64,000 nt of DNA from Pisaster brevispinus (lineage: Eukaryota > Echinodermata > Asteroidea > Forcipulatida > Asteriidae): positions 2,046,001 to 2,110,000 of the forward strand of contig JAMKCF010000013.1 in NCBI GenBank assembly GCA_023634235.1, read 5' to 3'. A program made the translations under genes and the position numbers. Below, piece after piece: positions 25,495 to 36,262 of this stretch. How positions within the stretch are numbered: position 1 is the stretch's first letter; each line of letters starts with the position of its first letter. The notes beneath the pieces were generated by a model that was not told the DNA's origin, searched no databases, and was given only the letters and a program-made list of their open reading frames with translations.

Positions 25495-26120
25495 ATGGAC
25501 GTGCACAAAATCCCTGCCAAAACAAAGTTGTGGATGTTGGAAGGTGAGTTTGATGAAAATCAACGATGTGATATGCCTTTATTAAAATGTTATTCTATAC
25601 ACGTACAATCAAAGTTTACTCAAACGATGTTGTTTTAAGATCTGTTATCGATGCCCCACGCTTGAAATAATTCGTTTAGATAAACACTTTGATATGGCTA
25701 CGGAAGCTTAAATCGACCACATTTCCCACGTTTCCGAGGAAATAATTTTTCGTAAATAGACAATTGAGATGTGCTTTACAAGTTCCCATGCCAGAAACAA
25801 GGAGTCTTTCCTATCTGCTGTACCTGTATGACAGGAGCTAGATACACATATAAAAGACGTCTTTAGACTTATATGAGACCTCGGAAAGAAATGTGTATGG
25901 TCACTTTGGGCCTCCGTATAAAGAAACGTAACTCAATTGAGAATTTACCCACGTTTCTTTTTCAGTGTGGAGGACCAACTCTTTGAGGATTGTAGCACCG
26001 GGCAAAAACGACCTCCATCGCCCCCGGACGGTCCTCAAGACAAGAGAGGGTTTCCGGCCGTGTATGAATCCAGACGTACGGCTGGGCCGAGGTCGCTCGT
26101 GTCGCTCGACCTTCGTATGA
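25495..26120 (+). CDS. possible two-exon small gene
   Basis: ATG 25495 opens 16 codons (MDVHKIPAKTKLWMLE) ending at 25543, followed by the consensus donor GTGAGT. An acceptor with a pyrimidine tract (TTTCTTTTTCAG) begins exon 2 at 25966. In the resulting phase it runs 51 codons, rich in Arg, to TGA at 26118. A second frame of exon 2 is also open, so the phase choice is not decisive. No family is recognised. It may be a non-coding transcript or noise. Confidence 0.25.
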
Positions 26121-27307
26121 TACTGTGCTACATACATGTACATAGCGATTCATTCTATACGTGACTGAGATAATGAGAGGTCATTTAATATATTGGGTTG
26201 CCTGCTTAAGTGAATTACATTGATTGACGTGATGGTTAAGTAGAGACTCACAGCCCCGCGGCCGTCTCCCTTTCTCCTAATAGCCCAGCTTGATTGTTTT
26301 TGTCTCATTTTAAAGAATTGGGTTGCCTGCTTTCCATGAGATTATACTTTAAAAGGGTCAATTAAATCTTCTTCTTTTGTAAATACAATCCTTGGAGATG
26401 CACCTTTGTGCCCATTAAGTCCCACCTTTGCTTTTGCCAATTTTTAAGGGTATTTGGTGCCTTTTTGTATTTTCTGCTAATGCAAATGTCCACATTCATT
26501 AGCAAAAGTGTGATGTCATCATGCCAGGCAGAAATCTGAATGTTGCAATCACTTTATGCAAAACAACGTGAACAGAATTATATTTTGCTTACTAAAGTTA
26601 GTGTGTCAGTTCATGGCAGTGAGCCAAAGGACAAAGTTTTCTCACAAATTCTTTTAAATAGCAAAATTAGGGATTACCATTTTTTCCCTTTTTTTCAACA
26701 GAAATAAAACAAGGGTCTTCCTGATTATAACCTCCTAATGACATCACTGCGACAGCGCCCTGATAAGAGAGAATGTTTTTTTTTTAATGTTTACAGAAAT
26801 TCACTTTTCAATGAAATTAAGAAAAGTAGGCCCTATGGATGTCAATTAGTTTTCATACGCATTAGGGGAATTAGGGAGTAGCTCAAACTATTTTCCCAGG
26901 AGATTTTTACTTTGGTGCCCTTTAAATAAAAATGATACAGCCATTTGGCATGGACTATTTAGGGTTGTAATGGTTTATGCTTGAAGTTTGAACAGTGTCC
27001 CTCCCAACCATTGAGTACATTGTGACGCTCCGCGTCAAAACCAGGCACTTCCTGACGGAACACATAAACTGGGTTGACTTTCCTTCATCAAATAGCAATC
27101 TAATTATGACATTTTAGAAACGGGGTGGCCGTGACAGTATATCAGTGCTGGGATTTAAATTTTGAGCGCAGGTGGCGCACGACCTCGTCCGGTCGGCCAT
27201 GAATTGTTTTGCGAGAACTTTGAGGCAAAAACTCGTCAGTTTTCATGGATTTTAAGATATCATGTGTCGATAAATAGGTCATGAAGTTACCGTTGTGAAA
27301 GACTATA
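26121..27307. other. non-coding stretch, no gene seen
   Basis: No supported exon. The word ATTGGGTTGCCTGCTT occurs twice, near 26193 and 26317. Confidence 0.35.
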
Positions 27308-27523
27308 CACTGCAAACACTGGGGGTGTTAAAATTGACACCACGAGTGTTGTCACATATAGACACCGAAGACAGAATCAAAATTAACATCCTGGGTAATT
27401 GTATTTGTAGATATTAGTGTTATTTTAACGCCCTATGGTGTAGATTGTGATTTTTAATTCTTTTTTTTATCTATATGTGACACCACCCATGGTGTCAATT
27501 TTAACACCACAGTTTTTGCAGTG
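27308..27523. mobile_element. MITE, CACTGCAAA family, copy 1
   Basis: A TA dinucleotide flanks both sides. The ends CACTGCAAACACTGGGG and the complementary CCACAGTTTTTGCAGTG carry inverted arms extending through GTGTTAAAATTGACACCA. The length is 216 bp with no open frame. A second copy is at 32228-32449. Confidence 0.85.
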
Positions 27524-27525
27524 TA

Positions 27526-30500
27526 TAATCTCAGAGAGACACAAATCCGTAACTGTAACCGGCAATTCGTTTCATTTTTTTAAAATCAATTTTACCCGAG
27601 TTGACTAAACGTCTTGGGATTAATGCTGGGTTGTGAGACACGCAATAAAACATATTAATCATGACCGTAAAAAGATGCACCAAATTTCACACCTCCGCTC
27701 ACGGCAGAGCAATATGAGGGCGCCCTTCACACTGGAAATCTCGGCCCCCATAAAGATTTTATGGGATAACATGAGAGTTTACACACACAAAACAAAACAA
27801 AACCTCGTTTTTACGTCAGATATGGTGCAGCTAGATTCAATGGACTTGACACAATGGACGTACATGTACTTTCACCAAGAGAGATCTCATAAAAATAGTG
27901 AGAAACAAACAACTTTGAAACGGTGTAGTAAAATACATAATCATGACATGACATTCGCAAAGAAAACACCCTAATCTGCACATGCCCAAGGTGCACTAAA
28001 AAACTAAATCGCTCCTCTACATCTGAGAGTCACAACTTTGTTTTCGATTTTGTAGAATTTTTTGTTATTAGATGATGTTCTTATAAGGCTTTTTCCCCCA
28101 ATTAAATCTAACTCCTACCGAGTTTCAATCTCAAGGCAAATGGCCCTTTAAAAGTATCCGATAATTGCAAGACGTGTTTACCTGCAGTGTGATATTGCGG
28201 TGTTAAGACCTCGGGGTATTGCGTGCCACCACTTTAGTGGTAATTACAGGAAGCTACCGTATGCGGGAGGAATCTTCCGCCGTACAAAACACATGCTGCT
28301 CCCGTGACAGCCGGGCTCGCCGACTAGCCGCACGATCCCGTACCGTGCGGAGGCTCCATTGGGGACCCATCCCTTGCCTCTCTAGCATGTTTCTGTAGAT
28401 CGCCGGCTACCGCTTGTTCACTCTCAATTTATCAATTTCTCAGCCATTAACTTTTGACTTGGCATTTGGGAAAACAGGTTAACCATTGGATGAGGTGTGT
28501 TTTCTTTAAGACATGGACAAAGATGAAGAGTCTTTCGCTGTAAGATTTCAGATCCAGGTTTTGTAATGATGTACACAAAAAAAAAAGTAATTTGTCATGG
28601 GTTGATATATTTTGATTTTGAGTTTGAGCAATATGTTTTGGTTTTTGCGTGGATTGTTTTAAGAATGATTAACTTGTGCATAGCGTCACTTTAAGCGACG
28701 GCGACATCGTTCCCAGGGGCATGAACCCGGACCGACTCACCCCCATCGCTGACCCGTATAATTCACAGTATAAGAAGGGGGGGGGGGGAGTCATCAGCGG
28801 CCGGAAGTCCACAGAAAATACAATTTTTACAAAATTATGATGCTTCTTGTATTTCCCTTGGTAATTCAAGCCATTGCAACTTGATTTACGAAATGTATAG
28901 CCAGAGGGCACCGGCATGCCAGACTTCGACTTCCAAGCTTTAACGGGTGTGGAGAGTGACGGGCCCTCAACCAATTTACACTAAAGCACGAATCCGTCAC
29001 AGAATCATCTCAAACCCGTGAGTACACGACACCGATAATGAAGTTCCCGATTGCGAGTATAGAGATACTGTTCGTTCAGGTCTTATGCGCCATGTTTCCA
29101 TCGAAATGTCCCGGAAAATAATATTTCGTCAGCGAGTCATGTTTTGTTCGTGGTGAAAAGCTATAACGGAGGCCGTCAAGCTAAAAGAGAAAACCGGTTT
29201 GACAAAAACACTAACCAGTTGTTCCTGCTTTCTACGAACCGCTTATTATTGAGCAAATCAACTTCGACTGAAATTTCATCTGTGAAACTGTAAAATTGTC
29301 GTTTTCTATTGTGTGGCAGTTTACATTGCCTTAAGCCTAATTGTCTTGGTTTCCCGCAAAAAAAAGCATCAATTTCCTCTAGTTGAATTCAGGGAACCAG
29401 TATACCAGTGACGTTGAAAGGACGTCACAGATGCCTTTATGAATATGCATCTTTTCTCATCAACGTAGAGCAAAACTTCAAAACTGCACTACAGCGACAT
29501 TTGAATGGAAACAACTGTACATGATTGTTTCGCAACAAATCTCTCGCATTGGCAGTTAACATGTCACAACGTCAGGCAGTAACTCATTAACAAATAAGCG
29601 AACTATTTAATGCACAAGAAAGCTTGCGCGGTTTCAAGTTACGAGCATCAATCAGCCGAAGAAATTAGTCCGCCTCAAGTGGTTTTTTCTGAAGATGATG
29701 ATGACATCGTTATATCAAATTACAAGAAGATGTTGCCGTACCCAATTTTTGTTATGAAAAGAGCAAAAACATTTCAGATTAAAGTTGTGCTCGTTGTATT
29801 CTCTGAAAATATGGAACTCTGCACATGAAACAAATAAAAGGCTGTTTTTATGAGACATGTTTTAAAATGGTTTCTTGAAAGATTATGTTTTACACACAAA
29901 ACAGGAAAACTTTAAACTGTCGGCAACTATAGGCGAAATGTATTTCTTGATTTGATTACATTGTCGGTATGAATGTAGAGCCAACTAAGAATATCACAAA
30001 AGAAACTAGATATATTAGTAATTTCTCTTTATGTTCCTGTTCCTCTTCCCTCTTTCTCTTGTATAGGGTTCACCTCGAGTGGCAATCGAATGCCCTGTGA
30101 AGGGCGGCATTCATAAATAAAAGAAAATAAACTGATTAAAGAATATTGAATAAGTTTACTTGCTTCTACCTTGGAGGTAGGAATAACTCTACAAGTCTTG
30201 TCAGAACCACAACAAGTTAGGCCTTGTCAAACGAGGTATTTTTTTTACAGGGGGAAAACAAATGTAGACAACCAACTTCAATACGTGCAGACGGAGCACA
30301 TCAAGTAGAAATTTGTCTACCGTGTGTCTCACTAAAAATTACCCCAAACTACACAAACATTTTAATGAAAATAGTTTTTTTTAAGGTTTTTTTTTCTTCA
30401 GATTGTCTGGAAGTTGTTGCCCATAAATTGCCTCGTGTGAGACGACTCTATGAGATATAGTTACAAGGTGACCCAGCGAAACCTTAATTTCTATAGGTTG

Positions 30501-30904
30501 CTTCCATTAAACCATGCGTCCCGCTACCTCTTTAAAGAAACCTGGCTCAGAGTTCCCCGAAGCTGATCATTTCGATTAGGGGGGTACCCTTCTCTACACT
30601 GGTTGACATTTACATAACCTTGCATGACAATCATTTCAATCATCAATCGAACTCGTCAGGAATAAACGCTCCAGGAGAATTATTTGTGTACATAAATGCA
30701 CGGCACACGCTCCGTTAAAGATGCACTCTTTTGACACCGGCTGTGGAATATTCCCAGTTGAATATTGCATGAGATACATTCAGGTTTGGTGAGCTTTGGC
30801 AATCTCCCGAAGACAAGCATGGTTACTACTCGAAACATCCTCCAAGAACCGACAGTTCCTCTCAGAACCGAGCCACGTTCTTCCAAGAACTGGGACAGAA
30901 TTGA
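27526..30904. other. non-coding stretch, weak exon-like hints only
   Basis: A GC-rich patch lies at 28197-28430. A minus-strand frame near 28860-28980 (SGMPVPSGYTFRKSSC) looks coding but has no GT donor where needed. No gene is supported. Confidence 0.35.
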
Positions 30905-31030
30905 ACCGGATTCCGGGTCAACGGGGGGCCTGACCTATTTCTGGGTCAGTGTATGACCCCGAATCTGTACCAAACTGACCCGGAAACTGTGTCAAACTGA
31001 CGCAATTCTGACCCGGGAGTTCAAAGAGTG
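30905..31030. mobile_element. MITE, GACCC family copy 4, partial
   Basis: The right half of the family is recognisable: GCCTGACC, TTTCTGGGTCAGTGTATGACC, GACCCGGAAACTG and the end CTGACCCGGGAGTTCAAAGAGTG. The left end is not identifiable. Confidence 0.5.
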
Positions 31031-32227
31031 GGGAAGAAACTACTCATTGTGCGTGCTACCCTAATAAGGAATTTGGAAAATCATGAGCAAGTAATTAAAC
31101 TCTAAAGAGAATTGCTGTGTGACATTTGAGTTATTTTTTTGCCTGTCTCTCTGACGTGAAAGTAGTTTTAATGCGATTCACAATTTAATCATAGTTGAAT
31201 TAACTTAATTAGATTTTATATTATAAGCGGATTAACGAAAATCTAAGTCATTGTACAGGATCTGTTTGTAATTAGCTTATCACAAGTTCCACATCGTTTG
31301 TTTGCCTTTATTCATATTTTCTCATGGGGTTAAAGTGCGTATCTCTTTACTGTCCAGCAAACTCCATGGTAGTGACAACTGTTTTTAATTATCATGTCAA
31401 ATCTTCAGTAAAGAGAGATTTTGATTAAAAAAAATTCAAACAACTTTGGGCTTTTTAATAGATGCCAAATTTGCATCGGGGTGAACAAATTGTGCTTTAG
31501 ACTCGGGAAAGTACTGAGTACACAGTGCTTTACACACACTGTGTATGTGTAAATCACGTTAAATCACGTGTGATTTTTGATAACCACACCTCAATATGAT
31601 GTTTTATTTTATTTCATAAAATACTGACCCTGAGCTTGGGCAACGTGATATTATAGCGACAACATCAACGGTCAGACGGCAAACGGGTCTCTCCATCCCT
31701 CGTTCACATTCAACAAATTAAATACAAATAGTAGGGTATGGTGTACCCACTCCACTCCATCTTGAAAAAAAATGCTTCATCAACATGAGCTAAGCACAGA
31801 CATTAATAAAGGGGGTTAATGCACTATGTTAAAATAATTCAGTTCCACCGGGTCTACAATGAGGCACCTGCCCTGTGTTTTGTCCAAATAATTAGCCCCT
31901 GCATATTCCTCGAGTTCCCCCTCTCTACGTACCCAAGAATGTCTCACGGTTTCCCTATTGACTTAATACTTTATTCAAATATGCTAAACCAGTTAAAGAT
32001 GCCGATGAGCTTTGTCACAGTAACGCAAAAATCCAACGGAAGGTTTAGTGCTTCACACAGCATTCCCACGCATCCATTCACTGCCTACAATTATGAAGAG
32101 GTTTCTTTTTTCTCTCGTTTGGCTTGTTTATTTCAAAAGTGTATCTGATGTTTTTAAGAAATGTATTTATTGGTTTACAGACGAGCAATAAATTCATTAG
32201 CCTTTTTGAGATATGGTGAACACAATA
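31031..32227. other. non-coding stretch, no gene seen
   Basis: AT-rich. The frames present lack splice signals and protein character. Confidence 0.35.
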
Positions 32228-32449
32228 CACTGCAAAACTTGGGTGTTGAAATACTTTTGGACACATGAGTGTTGTCACACATAGATACCAAACAAGAATC
32301 AAAGTTTACACCACTAGGGTGTTAAAATAACACTAATTTCTGCAAAACAAGTACTTTGGTGTTATTTTAACACCCTTAGATGTTCATTCTGATTTTCTCT
32401 TCGGTATCTATAAATCTGGCAACACCAATGGTATCCAGTTTTTGCAGTG
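32228..32449. mobile_element. MITE, CACTGCAAA family, copy 2
   Basis: Left end CACTGCAAAACTTGGGTG follows TA. The right end is TTTTTGCAGTG. Internal words (GTGTTGTCACACATAGATACC and its inverted counterpart) match the copy at 27308-27523. The arms are more diverged than in copy 1. Confidence 0.8.
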
Positions 32450-32529
32450 AAGAAGTACACTTTTTGGTTTGGGTGCATGCACACAGATTTACCAAAACCA
32501 GCTTAGCAGAGTGTTCGCCATATTTCGAA

Positions 32530-32940
32530 ATGGCTTATGCAATCCACTAGTTTTCAAGGAAACACATTCTATATATTATATAGGAATGGTACAATATTGG
32601 TTTACTGGCGAGTAAAATTCATTATAGTCCACTAGGTTTAAAAGAAACACATCACAGTTCCTTATTGGTTTACGAACGAGTAAACTCATTGCAGAATCCA
32701 CTATGTGTAGAAGGAACGAATCATCTGGGCATAGTTCACTAATTAGATATCAACTGAGTCAACTCATTACAATCCACTAGTTTTCGAAGAAACAAAAATG
32801 AGTGGTTTATTATTGATTGACGAACGAGAAAATTCAATGCAATCCACCGATTTCACACAAAATACACATTCCGCAGGAAACATTCATTATTAGTTTACGA
32901 ACAAATAAATAATTCATTACAATCCATTGCAAATTCATTG
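32530..32940 (+). repeat. degenerate tandem repeat of about 72 bp
   Basis: Around six diverged units, each containing TTGGTTTACGAACGAG, ATTCATTACAATCCACTAG and GAAACACA in that order. One further partial unit lies near 32168, beyond the MITE. Confidence 0.65.
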
Positions 32941-33732
32941 CAACAGCGACACAATGTTTTTACGCTCACTAATTCCTGCCCATAAACAGGCAAGCAAGAT
33001 AAGATCGTCTTAAAACACGATATTCTCAAAAGATGAAGGCATCTCAGATGAGATAATTTCCCCAAACGATTGGCCCGTAAGCTACAATGACTTGACACAA
33101 CAGAACCAGCATTATTTGGGCGAGTTGATCGACACTTTTTCTTATCGATGGAAGAAGGAATGTTTGGAGGAGTTGTTTATCTGAGTAAGCCGCACGACAC
33201 TTGCGGATATACTGCAACCCACACACCCTGAAAAAAAAACCCACAAAAAAAACAAAAAAAACTTACACGTCACAGTACGTAGTGCACTTTATCTATTCAC
33301 TTTTAATATGTTATCAAAACACGAGCTCATTAAGACGACAACTGATTCGCGAAGACTTTGCTCGTTACAAGGAGACGATGCCGCATACTTCCAGAAATGT
33401 CATGAGCATATGGTTGGCGCCAGAGTCGGGGGGGGGGGGAGGGTGGGGGTGTGCTAGGAGATACATAAATGTCGATTGATGAACAAGAGAACACAGTTCA
33501 ATGTTAATTGACTTTTATTATGGTATGAAGGTGTACTTTCAGTTCTGATCCCGTTCCAAACATATCTGGCCAAAGCGAGGCTAGAAGGGAAATCGTCTGA
33601 CCCCTTAGATGTAATGGACATCATAATATGGTGCACACAAAAGGATATGGTTTCAAAAATAAGGCCTGCGATAAAAACCATTACAGTATATTGATCGAAA
33701 CGTCGAAAGAAAACAATTCACTCTTACAATGG

Positions 33733-33980
33733 TGTGTCGTGGCCGCGCGGCGAAGAGCACCGGACACAAGCTCTGGTGTTTCTGATCAGAGCAGAGTATG
33801 GGGTTCGAGTCCCAGTCCGGTCGTGGCCCTTGTGTGTGCTTGAGCAAGATACTTTCCCATAACTGATACGTCCTTCGGATGGGACATTGACCCATAAGTC
33901 CCGCGTGCACTAGGATTGGTAGTGCACGTACAAGAAACCAGAGCACTAATATCTTGGAAGGGTTAACCCCAGTGTTTCTG
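33733..33980 (+). mobile_element. SINE with tRNA-Leu-like head, copy 1
   Basis: The head starts GTGTCGTGGCCGCG and has a B box GGTTCGAGTCC at 33802-33812, a long variable region and an ACACAAG anticodon-loop-like segment. The body contains GCTTGAGCAAGATACTTTCC and GTCCTTCGGATGGGAC. The copy at 40540-40776 shares head and body in the opposite orientation. The 3' end is approximate. Confidence 0.75.
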
Positions 33981-35337
33981 TTTACAGGTTTCCTCATCAG
34001 GCTTGCGAGCTACAGTGATTAAGTTCACTTATTATGTGGCATCCTCGGTTTTATTACCAGAAATATAATATCTAAACTGTTTATAAGTTTCCCCTTCATG
34101 GTGTTAGTAAGCCTCCGTACAGTCCATGTTGTATAGATCTAGGGCACATTCAAAGATGGTGCGAGAAATGCCAGCGAAACACATTCATTTTATGACTTCA
34201 ATTATTACATCGTGAACAATTCAGCAGCCAGAGATTCCTTCACTGTCGTATGACAGTCGTCTGGATTAGTTCATGAGGACAGATGTTTTGATGAGCTGAA
34301 TCTTGTCACTCAAACCGCAAAAAAAACTGCATGTGATGAAATAGGTCTAGCGAAATAGGCCGCGCACACTGTTGTAATTACCGGCACCTTGTTTCACTGT
34401 TTTCCACCATGAACATGCTCTGGCAACTTGATAATAAATGAAAATTTTAATGCTTGTAAAAATGAAGTCGGGAAAACAACTGCACAGTGGATGGAGGGCA
34501 AAAGAGGCATACAAACCAAAATAGTTTTAGGGTTGCCAAACCAAATTGTAATAGGTTTGCAGTCAAATCTTCCGTTTTCATCGCGAAGTGTCTAAAAAAG
34601 TACACCATTCCAAGAACAGCTTGGAGATGTTATCAAGGCAGGGTGCGAGAGAGGGCAGACTACCAAATTATCACCGAGAGTGTGTGGGGGAGGAGAGCTC
34701 AGCGGCCCCGGTCCTTGTCCCCTCCAAACCAACCTCACACAGATACATTTTTGACAACCCAAATGCTGTTGTGCAGATACTCATAAAACAAAATCTTGTG
34801 TAACTCTCCAGAAACCGTCAAACAGCCCACACAGAAATCTACGTCTGAAGATTCCACACGCGATATACCTTATCTTAATCCACAAACTCGCGCCTTCGGA
34901 GCTTTTCTTGTAATTTTACTGGAAATGTCAAGGCAAGTGAAGATCTTGTTAGATGGAAAACACTGTTGCGACCATTATTTAATGGCAGAGCCTGTAAAAT
35001 CACAGTGAAATTAAGGTCGGTGGGCGGGAAAAGGGAAAAGAAAAGAAAAAAAAACCACGGGAGGACCGATAACAAATTTATCATTTGCTGCACTTCGTCA
35101 CGCTGAATGTATCGAATACTTTAATAACGAGCCACTTAAAAACAAAAACTCGGGCGATGCATTTGTTAAAAAAAAACAAGATTTGACTTTCACTCACTTT
35201 TATTACCTTCTTCACGTAAACTCATAATTAAAGCAGATCAAACCTTGGAAGCATTATTTTAATTTACCACAATTGTGGCATTCACAAGAAACAAGAAAAA
35301 CAACAGCAAAAGAACACTGGTTTCTTTTTCTGACGAT
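33981..35337. other. non-coding stretch, no gene seen
   Basis: No supported exon or RNA gene between the SINE and the ERCC8 3' end. Confidence 0.35.
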
Positions 35338-35339
35338 AT

Positions 35340-35345
35340 TTTATT
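35340..35345 (-). terminator. candidate ERCC8 polyadenylation signal
   Basis: An AATAAA on the minus strand, about 920 nt beyond the ERCC8 stop codon. It is one of several possible signals in this AT-rich region, so the choice is tentative. Confidence 0.25.
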
Positions 35346-35627
35346 CTTGTTAAAAATATTTACCAATGATACATTTAAATAAATAAAATGCCATAATTGT
35401 AGATTTCATCTCCATTCTGGGAGACACGATCATAGTACTTGTGTTTTTATTAATATCCATCTTTAAGAACAATGAAAAGTTTAATTTCATCATACAAAAT
35501 TGAGTTGTGCACAATTTAAATTTAATGCCCATTTGCAATTGTCATTGACCAACCACTTCCACGATGCCATGTACAGTATACACATTTATAGATTTGGGGT
35601 CGCTTAGTAACAGCTGATACACAAGGT

Positions 35628-35683
35628 ATTAATCCATTGTTCTGCTACAGCATGCGCAAATTTCTGAGAACAATGGATTAACG
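35628..35683. repeat. short hairpin, TTAATCCATTGTTCT arms
   Basis: TTAATCCATTGTTCT and AGAACAATGGATTAA are perfect inverted arms about 23 nt apart. It lies in the presumed ERCC8 3' UTR or just beyond. The neighbouring word GTCTGCTGCCACCTA also occurs near 42821, and a close variant near 61607. Confidence 0.6.
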
Positions 35684-35869
35684 TGGTAAGTCTGCTGCCA
35701 CCTAGTGTCCTCAAATATCTCATTGTCTCAAGCCTTTAGCCCAGGTTTCCCCTGGGTTTCTCTCCGGGGTTTGATCACTAACAGGGTGGAGGTGGAGATT
35801 TTACATCCCATCCACAATGAAGTACAAAATAATTATCTACAAACGTCTTCCTCAAGGGTTAAGTGACTG

Positions 35870-36090
35870 ACCTGGTTTGGATTCGAACCCACACTCTAGA
35901 CCTACGGCATTGTGGTCAAGACCAGGATTTGAACCTACACTCTAGCACACCCAGTGCTGTAATCCAGTGCACTTGACCTACAACATTGTGGTCAAGGCCA
36001 GAATTCGAACCTTCACTCTGGCACACCCTGAGCTAACAATAGACCTATAACAATGTGGTAGCAGGCAGGATTCAAACCCACACTCTTCAC
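35870..36090 (-). repeat. tandem tRNA-like B-box units on the minus strand
   Basis: Four B-box matches on the minus strand lie at 36068-36078 (GGTTTGAATCC), 36001-36011 (GGTTCGAATTC), 35925-35935 (GGTTCAAATCC) and 35879-35889 (GGTTCGAATCC). They are separated by repeated linker words ACCACAATG and AGAGTGTGGGTTC. A-box-like sequence is poor. A fifth match is at 36625-36635. They sit within or next to the ERCC8 3' UTR and look like a multiplied SINE or tRNA fragment. Confidence 0.6.
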
Positions 36091-36262
36091 ATCTAAAAAC
36101 TACAGTGTGGTGAGTGTGTCCACTTGATGTGCATCATCCCCACAGCATTGTGTTATTTTGTCATTTCCTATGAGGTAGAGCTTGAAAATTATGTTGGAAT
36201 ATTCATCCACCAAGAGGTAGGAACTGAGAATGATGTTTGTTTCTTGTTTCTTCTGTTTCTCC

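Noticed and set aside
28669..28974. Minus-strand gene fragment SGMPVPSGYTFRKSSC
   Set aside because: The frame looks protein-like, but the expected donor position reads GGGAAATAC with no GT, the acceptor is weak, and an oligo-C tract interrupts the downstream part.
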